Shown here: positions 1 through 11,589 of the stretch, one piece after another
Numbering within the stretch: the first letter of the stretch is position 1
How the letters are laid out: the number at the start of each line of letters is the position of its first letter
Source: Fragilariopsis cylindrus CCMP1102
Taxonomy: Eukaryota; Bacillariophyta; Bacillariophyceae; Bacillariales; Bacillariaceae
Assembly: GCA_900095095.1 (NCBI GenBank)
Contig: FMBT01000289.1
Location: forward strand, 186,001-250,000
Length of the DNA: 64,000 nucleotides
Reading direction: 5' to 3'
The notes under the pieces: model-generated
What the model saw: the letters and a program-made list of their open reading frames with translations, nothing else
What the model was told of the DNA's origin: nothing
Databases searched by the model: none
Position numbers and translations under genes: made by a program

Positions 1-166
1 GTCACTTTAAACAACAACTTCTACGAAGCCTACCATTGCTCAACAAGTGATGGATGGTACTGCACAGCATAAAGTAGTAAATTATAAATTCACATCTTAC
101 AGTTAACACTTACTCAACAAAAATTACACCACATCACACCACACCACAGACAGTAGGACGACGACG

Positions 167-2678
167 ATGATGAGAAAAGCCACCAGTAGTAGTAGTATTA
201 GTAGTATTATCTTCCTCATTATTGTTGCATTTATTGGTGGCGGAATCAGCAGCAGCAGCGGCGGCGGGTTATTCGCTTCGGGCTTTGTCATGCTTCCGTC
301 ATCGCGTAGTAGTAGTAGCGCACCTTTTACTAATAAAATTACAATACAAACACAAACAAGGATGAGAACGGCGTTGCCAATAACAACAACGACGGCAACG
401 ACGAGTATTACTACTACTGCAGATGATGATGAAGAGAAGGGTCTCACTACATCGTCATCAAGCTCTTCTTCTTCTTCTTCTTCTTCTTCTTCTACCAATA
501 AAATTAAGAACAAAAACAAAGATAAAAGTACTTCAAAAAAAATTCGTCCTATACATAAAAATTGGTGGCCTGTTGCATGTTTATCAAGTTTAGACAATGA
601 TAAACCAAATTCTATTACATTATTAAATAAAAAATTAGTTTTATTTCGAAGCAGCACTTCAAGTTCCAGTAGTTCCTCCTCTGACGACATTGATGATGGC
701 AGTGAACACCACAGTCACGATGATGATGATGTATGGACGTGTTTAGATGATCGATGTAGTCATCGATTTGCACCATTATCGGAAGGAAGATTAGTTCCAT
801 CAACAGAAGAATCAGAAGTAGATTCTACAAGTAGTACTGTTGTTGAGGGTAGTAAAGCTTCATCGTCATCATGTACATCATGTAAAATTCAATGCGCCTA
901 TCATGGTTGGGAATTTGATGGAAAAGGATCCAATACAAAAATACCACAACAACAAATAGCACAACGTCAGAAACAACAAAAACAAAAACAAAGTAGTAGT
1001 AGACAAGATGTACAATCCTATCCTATTCGTATTAAAGCTGGTATGATATTCATATGGTCTGATCCAAATTCATATGATACGATAGGAAAACATATAGAAA
1101 TACCTGTATCAAAATCAACACAAGATGCATATAATTCGAAAGGGAATATATTCCAACGTGATTTACCATATGGATATGAATTATTAGGTGAAAATTTATT
1201 AGATTTATCACATTTACCATTCAGTCATCATAGTGTTGGTGGATTAGATCGTTCATTAGGAACTCCTTTACCATTTAGAATGTTAAATGAGACAGAAAAA
1301 AGTGCATTAAATGATAATGAAGATTCGTCATCATATCCTTCTACTGTTACACCATTATATGAAGTAGAAATAATGAATGCCTCCAGATCGGATCCAGTTC
1401 TTTTAAGTATGAAGGGAACACCTGATACAGCAACAGCACATGTTGGGTTTTATCAACCATGTCATGTACGCTATAATCGAGTTGTACCAGCTATACAATC
1501 AAGTCAAGTTATATTATATTTTTGTCCAACATCCTCTACAAAATCAAGAGTCTTTTTAATGAATGTATTTGAACGCAAAGAAAAGAAAAAAGAGGTCGTA
1601 GATGAAGATACATCATCACCTGAGTTATTGATAGAAACAGCAGAAGTATCATCGTCAACATCAACATCAACATCATCGTCAACACCAACACCAACAACAG
1701 CATCAAAGGAACCATTATTATCATCATTTTACAAACGTCTAAAATCCATAATACAAAAGAAATTATTTCAAATTATCATAAAAATTAAATTTACACCAAC
1801 TTATATGCATTTAATGAATCATAAAATATTTGATGGTGATGGTACGTTAACATTGCGTTACAGGTGGTATACAGATGTTTGTTTGTTTGTTTGTTTCGAG
1901 TGCAGTTTGTTGAGTGAGTCGTCATGATTGGACTTGACTTGAACTAACTGAATTTTTGCTCATCGCTGTTTTTCCCTTTTTGATATGGCTGTATCATTTT
2001 TTTCTTATCCACATTCATCTTATATATACTGTAGGTATATTCTTAGCAATGCAGGGAGATCGAATGCAAAGGGGTGGCACCATGCTCGGTGGACGTGGTC
2101 AATATGGGCATAAGAAGAATAAGGACAAAGAGAAATCGCCGTCGTTATCATATCGTGATTATCAAACACCATCATCGGCTGATGTTTTAGTGAATGCATT
2201 TCGTAGATATGTTACTTTATCTGTTAAGAAGGATGATGACAATGATGACATTAATGATACTATTAGCGATAGTATAATTGATTCTGTACAACCAACAAAG
2301 GTCAAATATGATACAGATAATATACCACGATCTAAAATATTAGATCGATATGAATCACATACAAAAAATTGTCCATTATGTCGTAATGCATTAAAGAAGG
2401 GACGTCAAAGAGAAAAAATTCTGAATGTTGTACATACAGCATTAATTGGTTCAACAGGTGCATCATTTATAGTATCATTTATTAGTTGTATTACTGCTAG
2501 TACTACTAGTAGTACTGCTGATTTGGTTGATATAAGTAAAATGATTGCAAAAATTGCATTTGGTGTAATGATTGTAACGGGAGGTAGTGCATTTGGTATA
2601 TCAAAACTTCAACAAATTGTTAAGGATTATAATCAACAATTTATCTTTGTTGATTATATTCATGCTGATAAACATTGA
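167..2678 (+). CDS. Rieske [2Fe-2S] oxygenase, pheophorbide a oxygenase-like, two exons
   Basis: Exons 167-1841 and 2035-2678 give 772 aa. The intron has a GTACGT donor and CTGTAG acceptor, with CTAAC near 1940. The join reads DGDG-IFLAMQGD and restores the frame. The Rieske domain starts at WWPVA (residue 133). The cluster ligands are CSH (197) and CAYH (243), but about 43 residues of Ser/Thr-rich filler separate them where the family usually has 15-18. A mononuclear iron site N343-x2-D346-x2-H349-x4-H354 follows. The C-terminal exon has a CPLC motif and two hydrophobic segments, as in membrane-bound PaO/Tic55/chlorophyllide oxygenases. The hydrophobic N-terminus followed by an ASGF-like site fits a bipartite plastid presequence. 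The likely role is a ferredoxin-dependent oxygenation of a chlorophyll-type or other plastid substrate; the exact substrate cannot be told. Start chosen as the first ATG. Confidence 0.85.
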
Positions 2679-3262
2679 TTATTAAAGATATTGATGATTG
2701 ATAACATACTGTAGGACCTAATATATAATATATGATACATGATATAAAATAGTATTCTTTAGTATCATAATGCAAAAACTGTCTGGACTACAGCAGTAAA
2801 GACATACGTCGCACGACGCTGGACCATACTTTGTTGTCGTTTGGCGCTATTTCTGTCCTGACTTCAATCTGACCCTGAGCGGTAGTATGGTACTGTGACC
2901 TTAGTAGGACCTAGAGTACCTATACTCCTATTACGTACGTACGTACATACCCCCCCCCCCCTCTTTCATCGCGCACGCACCGCACAAATAGGCACACGCA
3001 ATAACTATTCACGTCACTATTTCGTATCTTTTTGAAAAAAAAGTGTTGAAAAAAAGACTATTCTTACGGTACTTGTACACCATTGAACTGGATACAATGA
3101 TGCATCATATCATCAAATCTGCAACTAGACAAGAAAGCATCACATCCCATCCATCCACATAAAAATCCAATCAAATCAAATCCAATCCCATCCAGTCCCA
3201 TCCCGTCCAATAACCGCCAGCCACGTATCGTACCGTATTAGCTACACTACGCTTATTAGAGT
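2679..3262. other. Intergenic region between two plus-strand genes
   Basis: This is a 584 bp spacer with no credible ORF. It contains a C-homopolymer of about 13 bases at 2949-2962, a short GTAC/ACGT run before it, and CATCC-rich repeats at 3145-3215. It presumably holds the 3' end of the Rieske gene and the promoter of the DUF89 gene. Confidence 0.6.
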
Positions 3263-5481
3263 ATGCATCATCGAAACAATAATACTAATAAGGCTGTCGC
3301 TTTCCTACAATCGTTCGTAATATCATTGTTTTTATTATTGACCTCACCATCATCATCAACGTCGCCATCGTCGTTCATCTCCGTCGTGTCAGCATTTAGT
3401 GTAAAAACAACAACATCAGCAACAGCAACAACAACAACAACAACAACAAAGATGGCTACGACTGACAACAGTGAGATAACGACTACCGATCCAAAAGGAC
3501 CTAATTTACCAATACCTGATCCAATCTATTCGGATATTCCTGGTACATGGGCCTATGATACAATGTCACGTCGTGTAAATGAAGAAATTTTACAACGAAC
3601 ATATGATGACAACAAAGATGTATGGGAAAATAATTCTGAATTTGAACCAATTCTTAGAAGATTTAATGAATTAAGAAATGATTTACAGAATGCGTCAACC
3701 ACCAAATTAAAATTACCATTACAATCACACTTATTATCAATATCGTCAGACAATAATTCGAATGTAGCAGCATGTAGTAGTAGTAAAGGTTCATCATCCT
3801 CATCAAGATTAACAGAATGGAATGAATGGAATGATATATTACAACCATTTATTCAAAAAAATGATACATGGTTAACAGCACCATGGATGGTAACAGAATT
3901 TTATGTCTATCGACGTCTACTTATTGATGTTATTAAATATTGGGATGAATACGAATATGATGAAACATTCGATGGTGATGGGGATGTTATATTTAATCCT
4001 GGATATTTATATGATCCATTTCAGGATCAAAAATATACTGGATTAGTTTCATCTGTTGCATCTGCTGAAAATGTATTAGGTAAAGTCAATAACATCGATA
4101 AGGAGGGTAGTGCAAGTGATGATGGAATTAAACTAGCAACAAGTATTGCATTATGGGGAAATAAAATGTAAGTAACACACAGCAACAGCAACAGCAACAG
4201 CAACAAAAAGGAGGGAATCGATCCTGCTCTCCATGTTTCGTGCTCGTTGTGCGTGAACTGCTTCGTTATCGATACCGTTATCGTTATGACATTCATTAAT
4301 TCATTCATTCGCGCACAGCACGTACCTTAATCACACTGCGTATCGGGTCAGATAACGCACCCACCCACGGATCAGATCAGATCAGATCTGATACAACAAA
4401 TTGGTGGACTATAACAGATTAAGAAGTGAAGACAACGCAACGCAATACAACGCCGTCCTCGCCTACTAGTACAACAACAACAAAATCATTCGTCAAGTCA
4501 AGTCAAGTTGAACAATCGCTGCTGTGTGGTCAACAAATCTTCCGATACGGTGTGCTGTACTGTACTGTAGTTCATTATCACACGAGAATTAATGTTTCCT
4601 CTGTTTTTTATCTATGTTATTATCACTTCCCCTCTCACCATCCACCCACCCACCTCCTTCATATCAAACGTTTTATCATAATTTATCACAGGGATTTATC
4701 ATTATGGCCAGCTGATGCATCAAGTGCAACAAAAGATATTTTTTCATCAATATTAGATAAAGCACAGGAAGGTTTATTAAATGATGATTCGGAATTATTA
4801 GTTCAACATTGTTTGAAATTACATTCCAATGGTGGTGGTATAGTGGATATTATTGTGGATAATGCAGGATTTGAATTAATAACTGATTTAATTTTAGGTC
4901 AATATTTAATTGATAGTGGTATTGCAACTACTGTACGATATCAATTAAAATCACATCCAACATTTGTATCAGATGCATTAGAAAAAGATTTATTACAGCA
5001 TATTAATTATTATGCTGAATTAGGGGATGATGATTTAGAAGGCGATGACAATGACAATGAAAGTGAAAATTTGTTGTATCCAAATTGTAAAAAATCTGGA
5101 TTAAAATGGAAACAATATATTAAAGAAGGTCAATGGATATGTAAAGAAAATAATTTTTGGAATCAAGCCTATCCAATGTGGAAAATGACAGAACCACTTC
5201 GAACAGAAATGAAGACAAATTGTAATTTAGCGTTTGTAAAAGGTGATGCCAATTATCGACGTTTATTAGGAGATTGCAATTGGGAATTTGATACAAAATT
5301 TCAAGATGTCGTGGGATGTTATTTTCCATGTCCAGTATGTGCATTACGTACATTAAAGGCAGAAATTGGTTGTGGTATACCAATCGAAGAAACAAATCGT
5401 GCCTCCAAACTGGATGAAAATTGGCAAACCAATGGTCGGTTTGGTGTGATTCAATTTGGTACTGGAGCTGAGAGTAAATGA
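3263..5481 (+). CDS. ARMT1-like damage-control phosphatase (DUF89), two exons
   Basis: Exons 3263-4167 and 4692-5481 give 564 aa. The donor is AT|GTAAGT, the acceptor is CACAG, and the join reads GNKM-DLSLWPAD. DUF89 signatures are visible: IIVDNAGFEL, with the metal-binding Asp/Asn, and FVKGDANYRRLLGD. The WP pair in SLWPAD is also typical of the ARMT1 subgroup. Members of this family are metal-dependent phosphatases acting on damaged sugar phosphates; the human protein was first described as a protein-glutamate methyltransferase. The first 60 residues are a hydrophobic, Ser/Thr-rich leader ending in VVSAFSV, which resembles a diatom plastid or secretory presequence. A second possible start is the Met at 3452 (MATTDNSE), which would make a cytosolic form. 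Poly-Thr and poly-Ser tracts interrupt the N-terminal half. Confidence 0.85.
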
Positions 5482-5773
5482 ATGAATGAACCGAATTGAA
5501 TCGTGATGAATAATAATACTACTGCTAGTAATAATAACAATAATGCGAAAAAAATGAAACTAAATCAAAGTAAAGTAAACTATTGCCTTCTTTCCAAACC
5601 CCATCACAATTTACTTCACCTTTAATAGAAAACTTTGCCTCGTTTTATTACTGTGATCGATATCCTGTCCTTCGTTTCGTTTACGTTTTCTGATTATTGC
5701 TGACATCATCATCATTATCATTAACTGCCGCCCGCTGCCATTGTTGAAGTTCTTCTGATTGCTTGCGTTCTTT

Positions 5774-6202
5774 TTACAGATTAGTTTCGTTATTTGCATT
5801 GCTATTGATGATGTCCTCGTCGTCGTCGTCATCATCATCGAAATTAGCTAGATTCCGACGTCGTATTCGGAAATTGCTGCTGTCATCGACGACACTACGG
5901 TTGATGAGGATGATATCGGGTATTGTTCTTTGTTTATCTTCATTACTATTGCTGTTGTCGTGGTTCCTCATCATCATTTTTTGCAGAAATCCATACATCT
6001 CTCTCTGTGCATTCATTCTTGTCTCTTCTAATCGTGCTTCTCTTTCTTCTCTTTTTGCTTCTCTTTCTTCTCTTTTCTCCTCTGCTTTTGCTTCTCTTTC
6101 TTGTCGTTTCATTTCTTGTCTATCTTCTCTTACAATTCTTTCTCTTTCCATATCCTTAAATTGTTGTGCCCACTGTGTCATTAATGTTGCTATTGTTTCC
6201 AT
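5774..6202 (-). CDS. Possible charged coiled-coil protein (uncertain)
   Basis: This is a 142 aa ORF from the ATG at 6202 (METIATLMTQWAQQF). It contains a long Glu/Arg/Lys helix with EREAK and EERE heptad-like repeats over residues 20-65, then a poly-Asp stretch. I recognise no domain. The ORF stays open upstream to 6382 only through a non-ATG start. A GTAAAAAG donor-like sequence near the stop could lead to a further exon around 5611-5750, but no convincing acceptor was found. It could be a real short gene, an exon of one, or simply a purine-rich tract that happens to be open. Confidence 0.3.
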   Translation of the reverse strand: METIATLMTQWAQQFKDMERERIVREDRQEMKRQEREAKAEEKREEREAKREEREARLEETRMNAQREMYGFLQKMMMRNHDNSNSNEDKQRTIPDIILINRSVVDDSSNFRIRRRNLANFDDDDDDDEDIINSNANNETNL

Positions 6203-6679
6203 CTTGTAGTAGTGTCGCTTGTGTTGATTGTGTCGTTTGCGTTGGTATTGTTTCCTGCGTTTATTGTTACTGTTTTCGTTACAATGGGGATGATAATATT
6301 GGTGGTAATAGTTGTTGTTGCAATACATGCATTTGGATATCAAGAGAGCGATGCATATTATCCTCACGTCAATTGCTGTCAATAATTGAATTGACGCGCT
6401 GGATCAACTGCACGGGTACTGAAGAAGTGTTTTACTGTATTATCTTTTTCGCCAACTCGACATCACATCTAAGTACAGTAATAAAATCTCTATTCAAAGA
6501 AATCATCATAAAAATTATTTTGTACTTCAATCTCTCTTATTTGCAATAATACTAGTAGAAAGAAAAGACACTGCTATACACATTTGGCATCAGTCAGCTA
6601 AGCTGCCTACTAGCATATTATTGTGCCACATAACTGCATTGCATTGCACTGTACAGTAACAAATCGTGTTGTGACTACC
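6203..6679. other. Intergenic region upstream of the MFS gene
   Basis: About 480 bp with no supported gene. It should contain the promoter and 5' UTR of the transporter that starts at 6680. The only ORFs here are short and use non-ATG starts. Confidence 0.5.
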
Positions 6680-7644
6680 ATGTCGGGCGTGGAATCTACT
6701 ACTCCTCGTCGTCACAAGAATCGTCGTCGTCATCGAAATACAAACAATAACCTTCTTTTAAATAATATTCGTCGTCTTTTATTACGGATAAAAACATCAT
6801 CATTTTGTCAAAATCAATATAAAGTTTGTAAATCATTTCCAATATTAGTGTTGATTACAATTGCATCATTAGATAATGCTGACAAACAACTTTTAAGTTC
6901 CAGTTTCCCAATATTAGAAAAAATCATTGGATGGAATGTATCAACATTAGGTAATTTTTCGATTGCAACTAATTTGTCATATGCATTATCTTTACCAATG
7001 TGGGGATACTTAATACACAAATGTAGTATTATTAACAATGTTACTACTACTAGTGGCAGAACTACTAACAAAAGTACTAACAAAAGTAATAATACTAATA
7101 AAATGATGATAAGACATAGTTTACAACAATTACTTGGATTGGCATGTACTATTTGGGGTATTGCAACAATTGGTATAGCTATTGTAACAAATGTACAAGC
7201 AGAAGCAAAAGCACAATCACAGACACAGGATTCATCATCTTCATCTGCATGGTACTATAATATTCTACAAATTATAACAAGATGTATAAATGGTATTGCA
7301 TTAGGGTCTATATTACCATTATCACAAAGTTTATTAGTGGAATATACACCAAATAAGAATCTACGTGGACAAACTTTTGGTTTAATGTCTGTAGGTGAAA
7401 AATTAGCTGGTACAATAGCCTCCACATCAATTATTTATGTTGGTTATAAGTATTGGTTCTACGTATATTATGCAATAGGTATGCTATCAATACTAATTGG
7501 TATTATTGCACGATATTATATGAGTAATAATAGTACGACTACGAGTACGAGTACGAGTAATAGTGAGGTCAAGAAAAGTGACGATATTATAATTCAAGAC
7601 GATGATGACAAAAACAATGACAATGAACGTGAATCGTTAGTAAA

Positions 7645-7679
<35 letters not shown>

Positions 7680-7738
7680 ACGAAATCGTTACAACAACAT
7701 CAACATCAATAACCATCATGGAGGATCATGACAACACC

Positions 7739-7769
<31 letters not shown>

Positions 7770-9329
7770 GCATAGACTATGATAGTACTAAAGAAGGAGA
7801 AGAAGAAGAAGAAGATGAAGTAGTAGTAACACTTTCTTTAAAACAAATCATTCAACGGATTATACGTTTACCAGCATTTGTGTGTTTAGTTGCACAGGGG
7901 TACGTACGTACGAATTACGAATCACTGTTACTGTGTTACTGTTACTGTTACTGTTACTGTTACTTGCACTTGCACTTGCACTTGCACTGTACTGCACTGC
8001 ACTGCACTGCACAATTATTGGCTCGCCTCTAATTAACATTTTTTCCAAATTCTTTTTCCTTTTTAATTATACAATGCTACTATATACGTCATGTTTCATA
8101 TATATAATAGCGTATTTGGTGGTACACCATGGGATATGATGAGTTTTCTTTTATTATTAATGGATTGGAGAGGATATACGAATGATCAAATTGCATTAAT
8201 ACAAATTACATCAGGTAAGATAAGGCAAGAACAGTAATAAAACGTAAACTCACGATTTCGAATGAAGCAATATAACTACAGTCCCAGTCACAGTCACTAC
8301 AACTGAGGACTTTTTTTTCTTCGTCATAGTCCTCACTTTCCTTCTTTATTTATAATGATATTCAATAGGCATTTCTTCAATGATTGGGGGGTAAGTAGTA
8401 AAGTAATAACGTAGTGGTATTCATCCTAATTCTTTGTTCAGATAATTCGGATCGGTTTTTATGTTACTCTACCCACTACTCACTCATCAAGCATATATTT
8501 TCTTCCTTTCTTTCTTTCTTTCTTTCCTTCTTTCTTTTTTGTTATGCGTGTACTATATTACATACTTAGATGGTGTGGTGGCATTATGGGTGATTATGCT
8601 GCTGAACATGGTCTACTTGGTAGTCAGAAAGGTACAAGTCAAGGTCGGATTGTTTTAGCATTATTGTCTGTACTGTTAGGTATACCACTATATGGATTAT
8701 TTCTATATGAAACGAATTTCATATATGCACTACTATATATTAATTTATTTCAATTGGTAGCAACATGGGCCCCACCAGCTGCAATCCGTCCAATTTGTGC
8801 AGATTTAACAAATGGACCAAGTGAACGTGCACAAATTGTTGCTTTATGGATCGTATTAGAAAAGTTATCAGGATCACTATTTGGTGCTCGTAAGTGAAGA
8901 CATAATATAATATCATTTGTTGCTAACAGCTAGCCCTGATAACAGCCTTCTTTTTTGTTGCTTACTCATTTCTTTTACCTTCTTTCGCACCACAGCCTTG
9001 GTAGGATATCTAACAGATCGGATGCTCACAAATAAGAATAACAATGGTCAGAAATCAACAAACGAGAAATCAGAAGCATTAGCATTCAATATTTTTCTTT
9101 TGTAAGTCATTGAGAATATTGAATTATTATTCATTACCATTGTTAATATAATATTATTTCTCGCAATTATTAAAAACTTGTGTTTCATTTTCTTGGTAGG
9201 TCTACTATTTTCTGGTGTATGTGCGCCTTTTTTTGGTTTATTATGCTTCTAGCAATTCAAAGGACACCGATCCAGAGGTTGCATAAAAATAATATCGATT
9301 CCCAAAGGAAACGAACAGTGCCTGTGTGA
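6680..9329 (+). CDS. Major facilitator superfamily transporter, six exons
   Basis: Exons 6680-7899, 8111-8214, 8369-8390, 8570-8889, 8996-9101 and 9200-9329 encode 633 aa. All introns have GT-AG ends and the phases agree throughout; exon 3 is only 22 nt. The first ATG is MSGVEST. Membrane segments alternate with polar loops in the MFS pattern: FPILVLITIASLDNADK opens TM1, GYLIHK is a loop 2-3 type motif, and LRGQTFGLMSVGEKLAG marks the middle of the N-half. A central loop of Thr, Asn, Asp and Glu repeats (7540-7820) separates the halves. The C-half resumes with WDMMSFLLLLMDWRG and GGIMGDYAAEHG. It resembles Spinster-like or uncharacterised protist MFS carriers at a plasma or organelle membrane. 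The substrate cannot be inferred. Confidence 0.85.
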
Positions 9330-9879
9330 AAATTCATTCAAGATCTACTTTTCCTAATTATAAGTGAATGCAATAATCAAGACCCTAAACATCTAGTATG
9401 TACACAACACTCTAGTTACCAATTGTATCAGTTAAGAAACGGGAACGACCCGGACTCGATCGAATTATTGGACTGACGAAAACTTTACTGTACGACAAGA
9501 ATGAGAATGCAACTGCGATTTGTTATCTATAACGTGAGGAACCGGCACATTCCGACTTTTGTCTCAATAACCATACGGATAAATTGGAACAAAAATGTGA
9601 TTCCAGGACTAAAACTGACGCATCGTCCAGCAGCTAGAGTCAACAACAACAACAACAACAACAACTGTCATACCGAAGCGTTCACGTTTACTTCTGAATA
9701 TTAAAGGGAGGGGGGGGGGGTCTTTTCTATTACAGTACTGTTAGTCAAATACTAATGTTTAATAATAAAGAATGCACTTCTTTCATCTTTATTTTACTAT
9801 ATAGAATTCGTTTATGAATTTTTGCATGAACGACGATCGACGATCGAGGATATGAATATAGATTGGTGTTATCGTTCGT
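9330..9879. other. Intergenic region between convergent genes
   Basis: A 550 bp spacer between the MFS gene and the minus-strand ankyrin-like gene. It holds an AAC microsatellite at about 9642-9664 and a G-run of about 11 bases near 9712-9720. No ORF here looks like a gene. Confidence 0.55.
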
Positions 9880-11098
9880 TTATGATTTTCTTTTTCGCTT
9901 TCGAATTACCTTCGAATTGTTATCTTCATCACCATCCGCCGTCGCTGTTGCCTTCGCCGTCTCTGCTTTTGCTGATAGCATTTTTTGTAATACATCAGGT
10001 TGTCTACGCAATAAGAAATATACACAATCTAAATGTATATCGTCGTCGACAGCGGCCGATAACAATGTATCTGCAATGTTTAATGGTGTATCTGAATGAT
10101 AATAAGTAAGAGTATCTTCTATAATCTTCACCACTTTCTCTCTCCCATGGTTGTTACAAGCATCTTGAAATGGTGTATCATCATCTTCGTCTTTGGAGAA
10201 CAATATACTAATTCCTTTCTTTTTTGGAAAATAACGAATACCAGCCTCGAATACTACACGAAATGCTTGAATAGATGTTGCGGCGAAATGAAGTATAACA
10301 TGTTTATGATGATTCGGCTGCATCAATGCTGCCAGATCCCATTCAACTAAAAATCGGAATTTTGCAAAATGGGAATAATCTTGCACAAATGATTTCCTCA
10401 ATAGCTCGTACCTCAAAATATCTTCTTTCACTAAGAGCCCACTTTCCTTCAATTCTTTCATCAACTCAAGGCAAGTATTGTCAGCGAGTTTTTTATGCTC
10501 TTGACTACCACCTCCCATACCATACACGAGGTCTTCGAGAACAGTAACCCATTTAAAATTTTGATTCAACAATCCTCCACGAAGATGCCTCTCAAACGTC
10601 CCAAACTCTATCGCAAGACGAGCTAATACTGGTATAAAGGAACAAGTCATTAAACTAATCCGAAGTAGATTCGATGATAGACATTGAATTGGATGTAAAT
10701 AGTAAACGACCCTCTCCACAGGGTCGTCGTTGTCGTAGAAATTTCGTTGTGAATTTCTCGATAAAACGTCAGGGAATAATCGAATGGCAGTTTCAACTTC
10801 AGCCACTGTATCACGACTGCTATCTAAACCACAATAATCATCAGGATCATCATTATTACAACAAAGCATCTCGTGTATGTCATCTTCTAGATCTTGAAGG
10901 AATTTCTCGACCAATTTATCAATTTTATTTCTTGTTTGTTTAGGAACTTTTTTCTTGTTTTCAAGGACTACCGAAATCAATTCCATTCTTTCTTCTTTCT
11001 GCGTCTCAGCTACAGCAGCAGCAGCTTCAGCAGCTTCAGCTCGCTGTTGTTCAACTTGTTGCTGCTGCTCATCAGCATCATCTTCGTCTTCGTCACCG

Positions 11099-11130
<32 letters not shown>

Positions 11131-11133
11131 CAT
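9880..11133 (-). CDS. Ankyrin-like repeat protein of a diatom family, function unknown
   Basis: A single-exon ORF of 417 aa from the ATG at 11133. The N-terminus is low complexity: poly-Asn, acidic, poly-Gln, then Ala/Glu-rich and probably helical to residue 75. The middle and C-terminal parts contain degenerate ankyrin-style units, for example TPFQDACNNHGREKVVKIIEDTL and DTLLSAAVDDDIHLDCVYFLLRRQPDVL. The tail is basic (RKRKRKS) and could act as a nuclear localisation signal. From memory of diatom gene sets this resembles a multicopy ankyrin-like family. No enzyme motif is visible, so a protein-binding role is only an inference. It is divergent from the MYND gene, sharing a 456 bp promoter region. 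Confidence 0.75.
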
Positions 11134-11589
11134 GGCGTCGTTGTTGTTGTCGTTATTGTCCGTGGATGCAGTCTTGGTCGTCTCTTTCGCTTTCTCTCTC
11201 TCTCTCTCTCTCTAATCTGTCTGTACTAGCGGTAGTTCAGTGTTTGATTGTTTGATTGTTTTGTTTGTTCGAATGTCGTCGCGCGATATCAGAAATTTGA
11301 CCCAAAAATCATATTTTCTCTGAACACCCGTCGGGGTGTTGAAGTACGAAAAACGTATTTACGTGTATTTACGATTGTACTCACTTTCTTTCACTTGTAA
11401 CCCTTCTCGTCGCATTATTTTCTCTATTATCTTGAGAAACAAGAAACCCATTTACATCTACAAATCAATTCGTGTCGCGAGAACAATACCGCTAGTAGCC
11501 CGACAGACCCAAAAGAGAAAGAGAGAGAGAAGGTATCTGTACTAAATTCAATGCCAACTACGTGATCAAACGCCATCATTAGCATCGCC
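11134..11589. promoter_or_regulatory. Shared divergent promoter region
   Basis: The 456 bp between the divergent ankyrin-like and MYND genes. It contains a CT-rich run at 11196-11212 beside the minus-strand start, a GA-rich run near 11515-11532, and a perfect hairpin at 11323-11340. No TATA box is clear. The bidirectional role is inferred from layout. Confidence 0.4.
11323..11340. other. Perfect 7 bp hairpin with GTCG loop
   Basis: AACACCC, loop GTCG, GGGTGTT. It lies about 250 bp upstream of the MYND start and 190 bp upstream of the ankyrin-like start, on opposite strands. It could be a DNA-binding palindrome or an RNA hairpin in a 5' UTR. Confidence 0.4.

Noticed and set aside
7882-8139. 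ORFs with Leu/Ala repeats around 7.9-8.1 kb
   Set aside because: They lie in the first intron of the MFS gene and come from CTGTTA and CTTGCA microsatellites.
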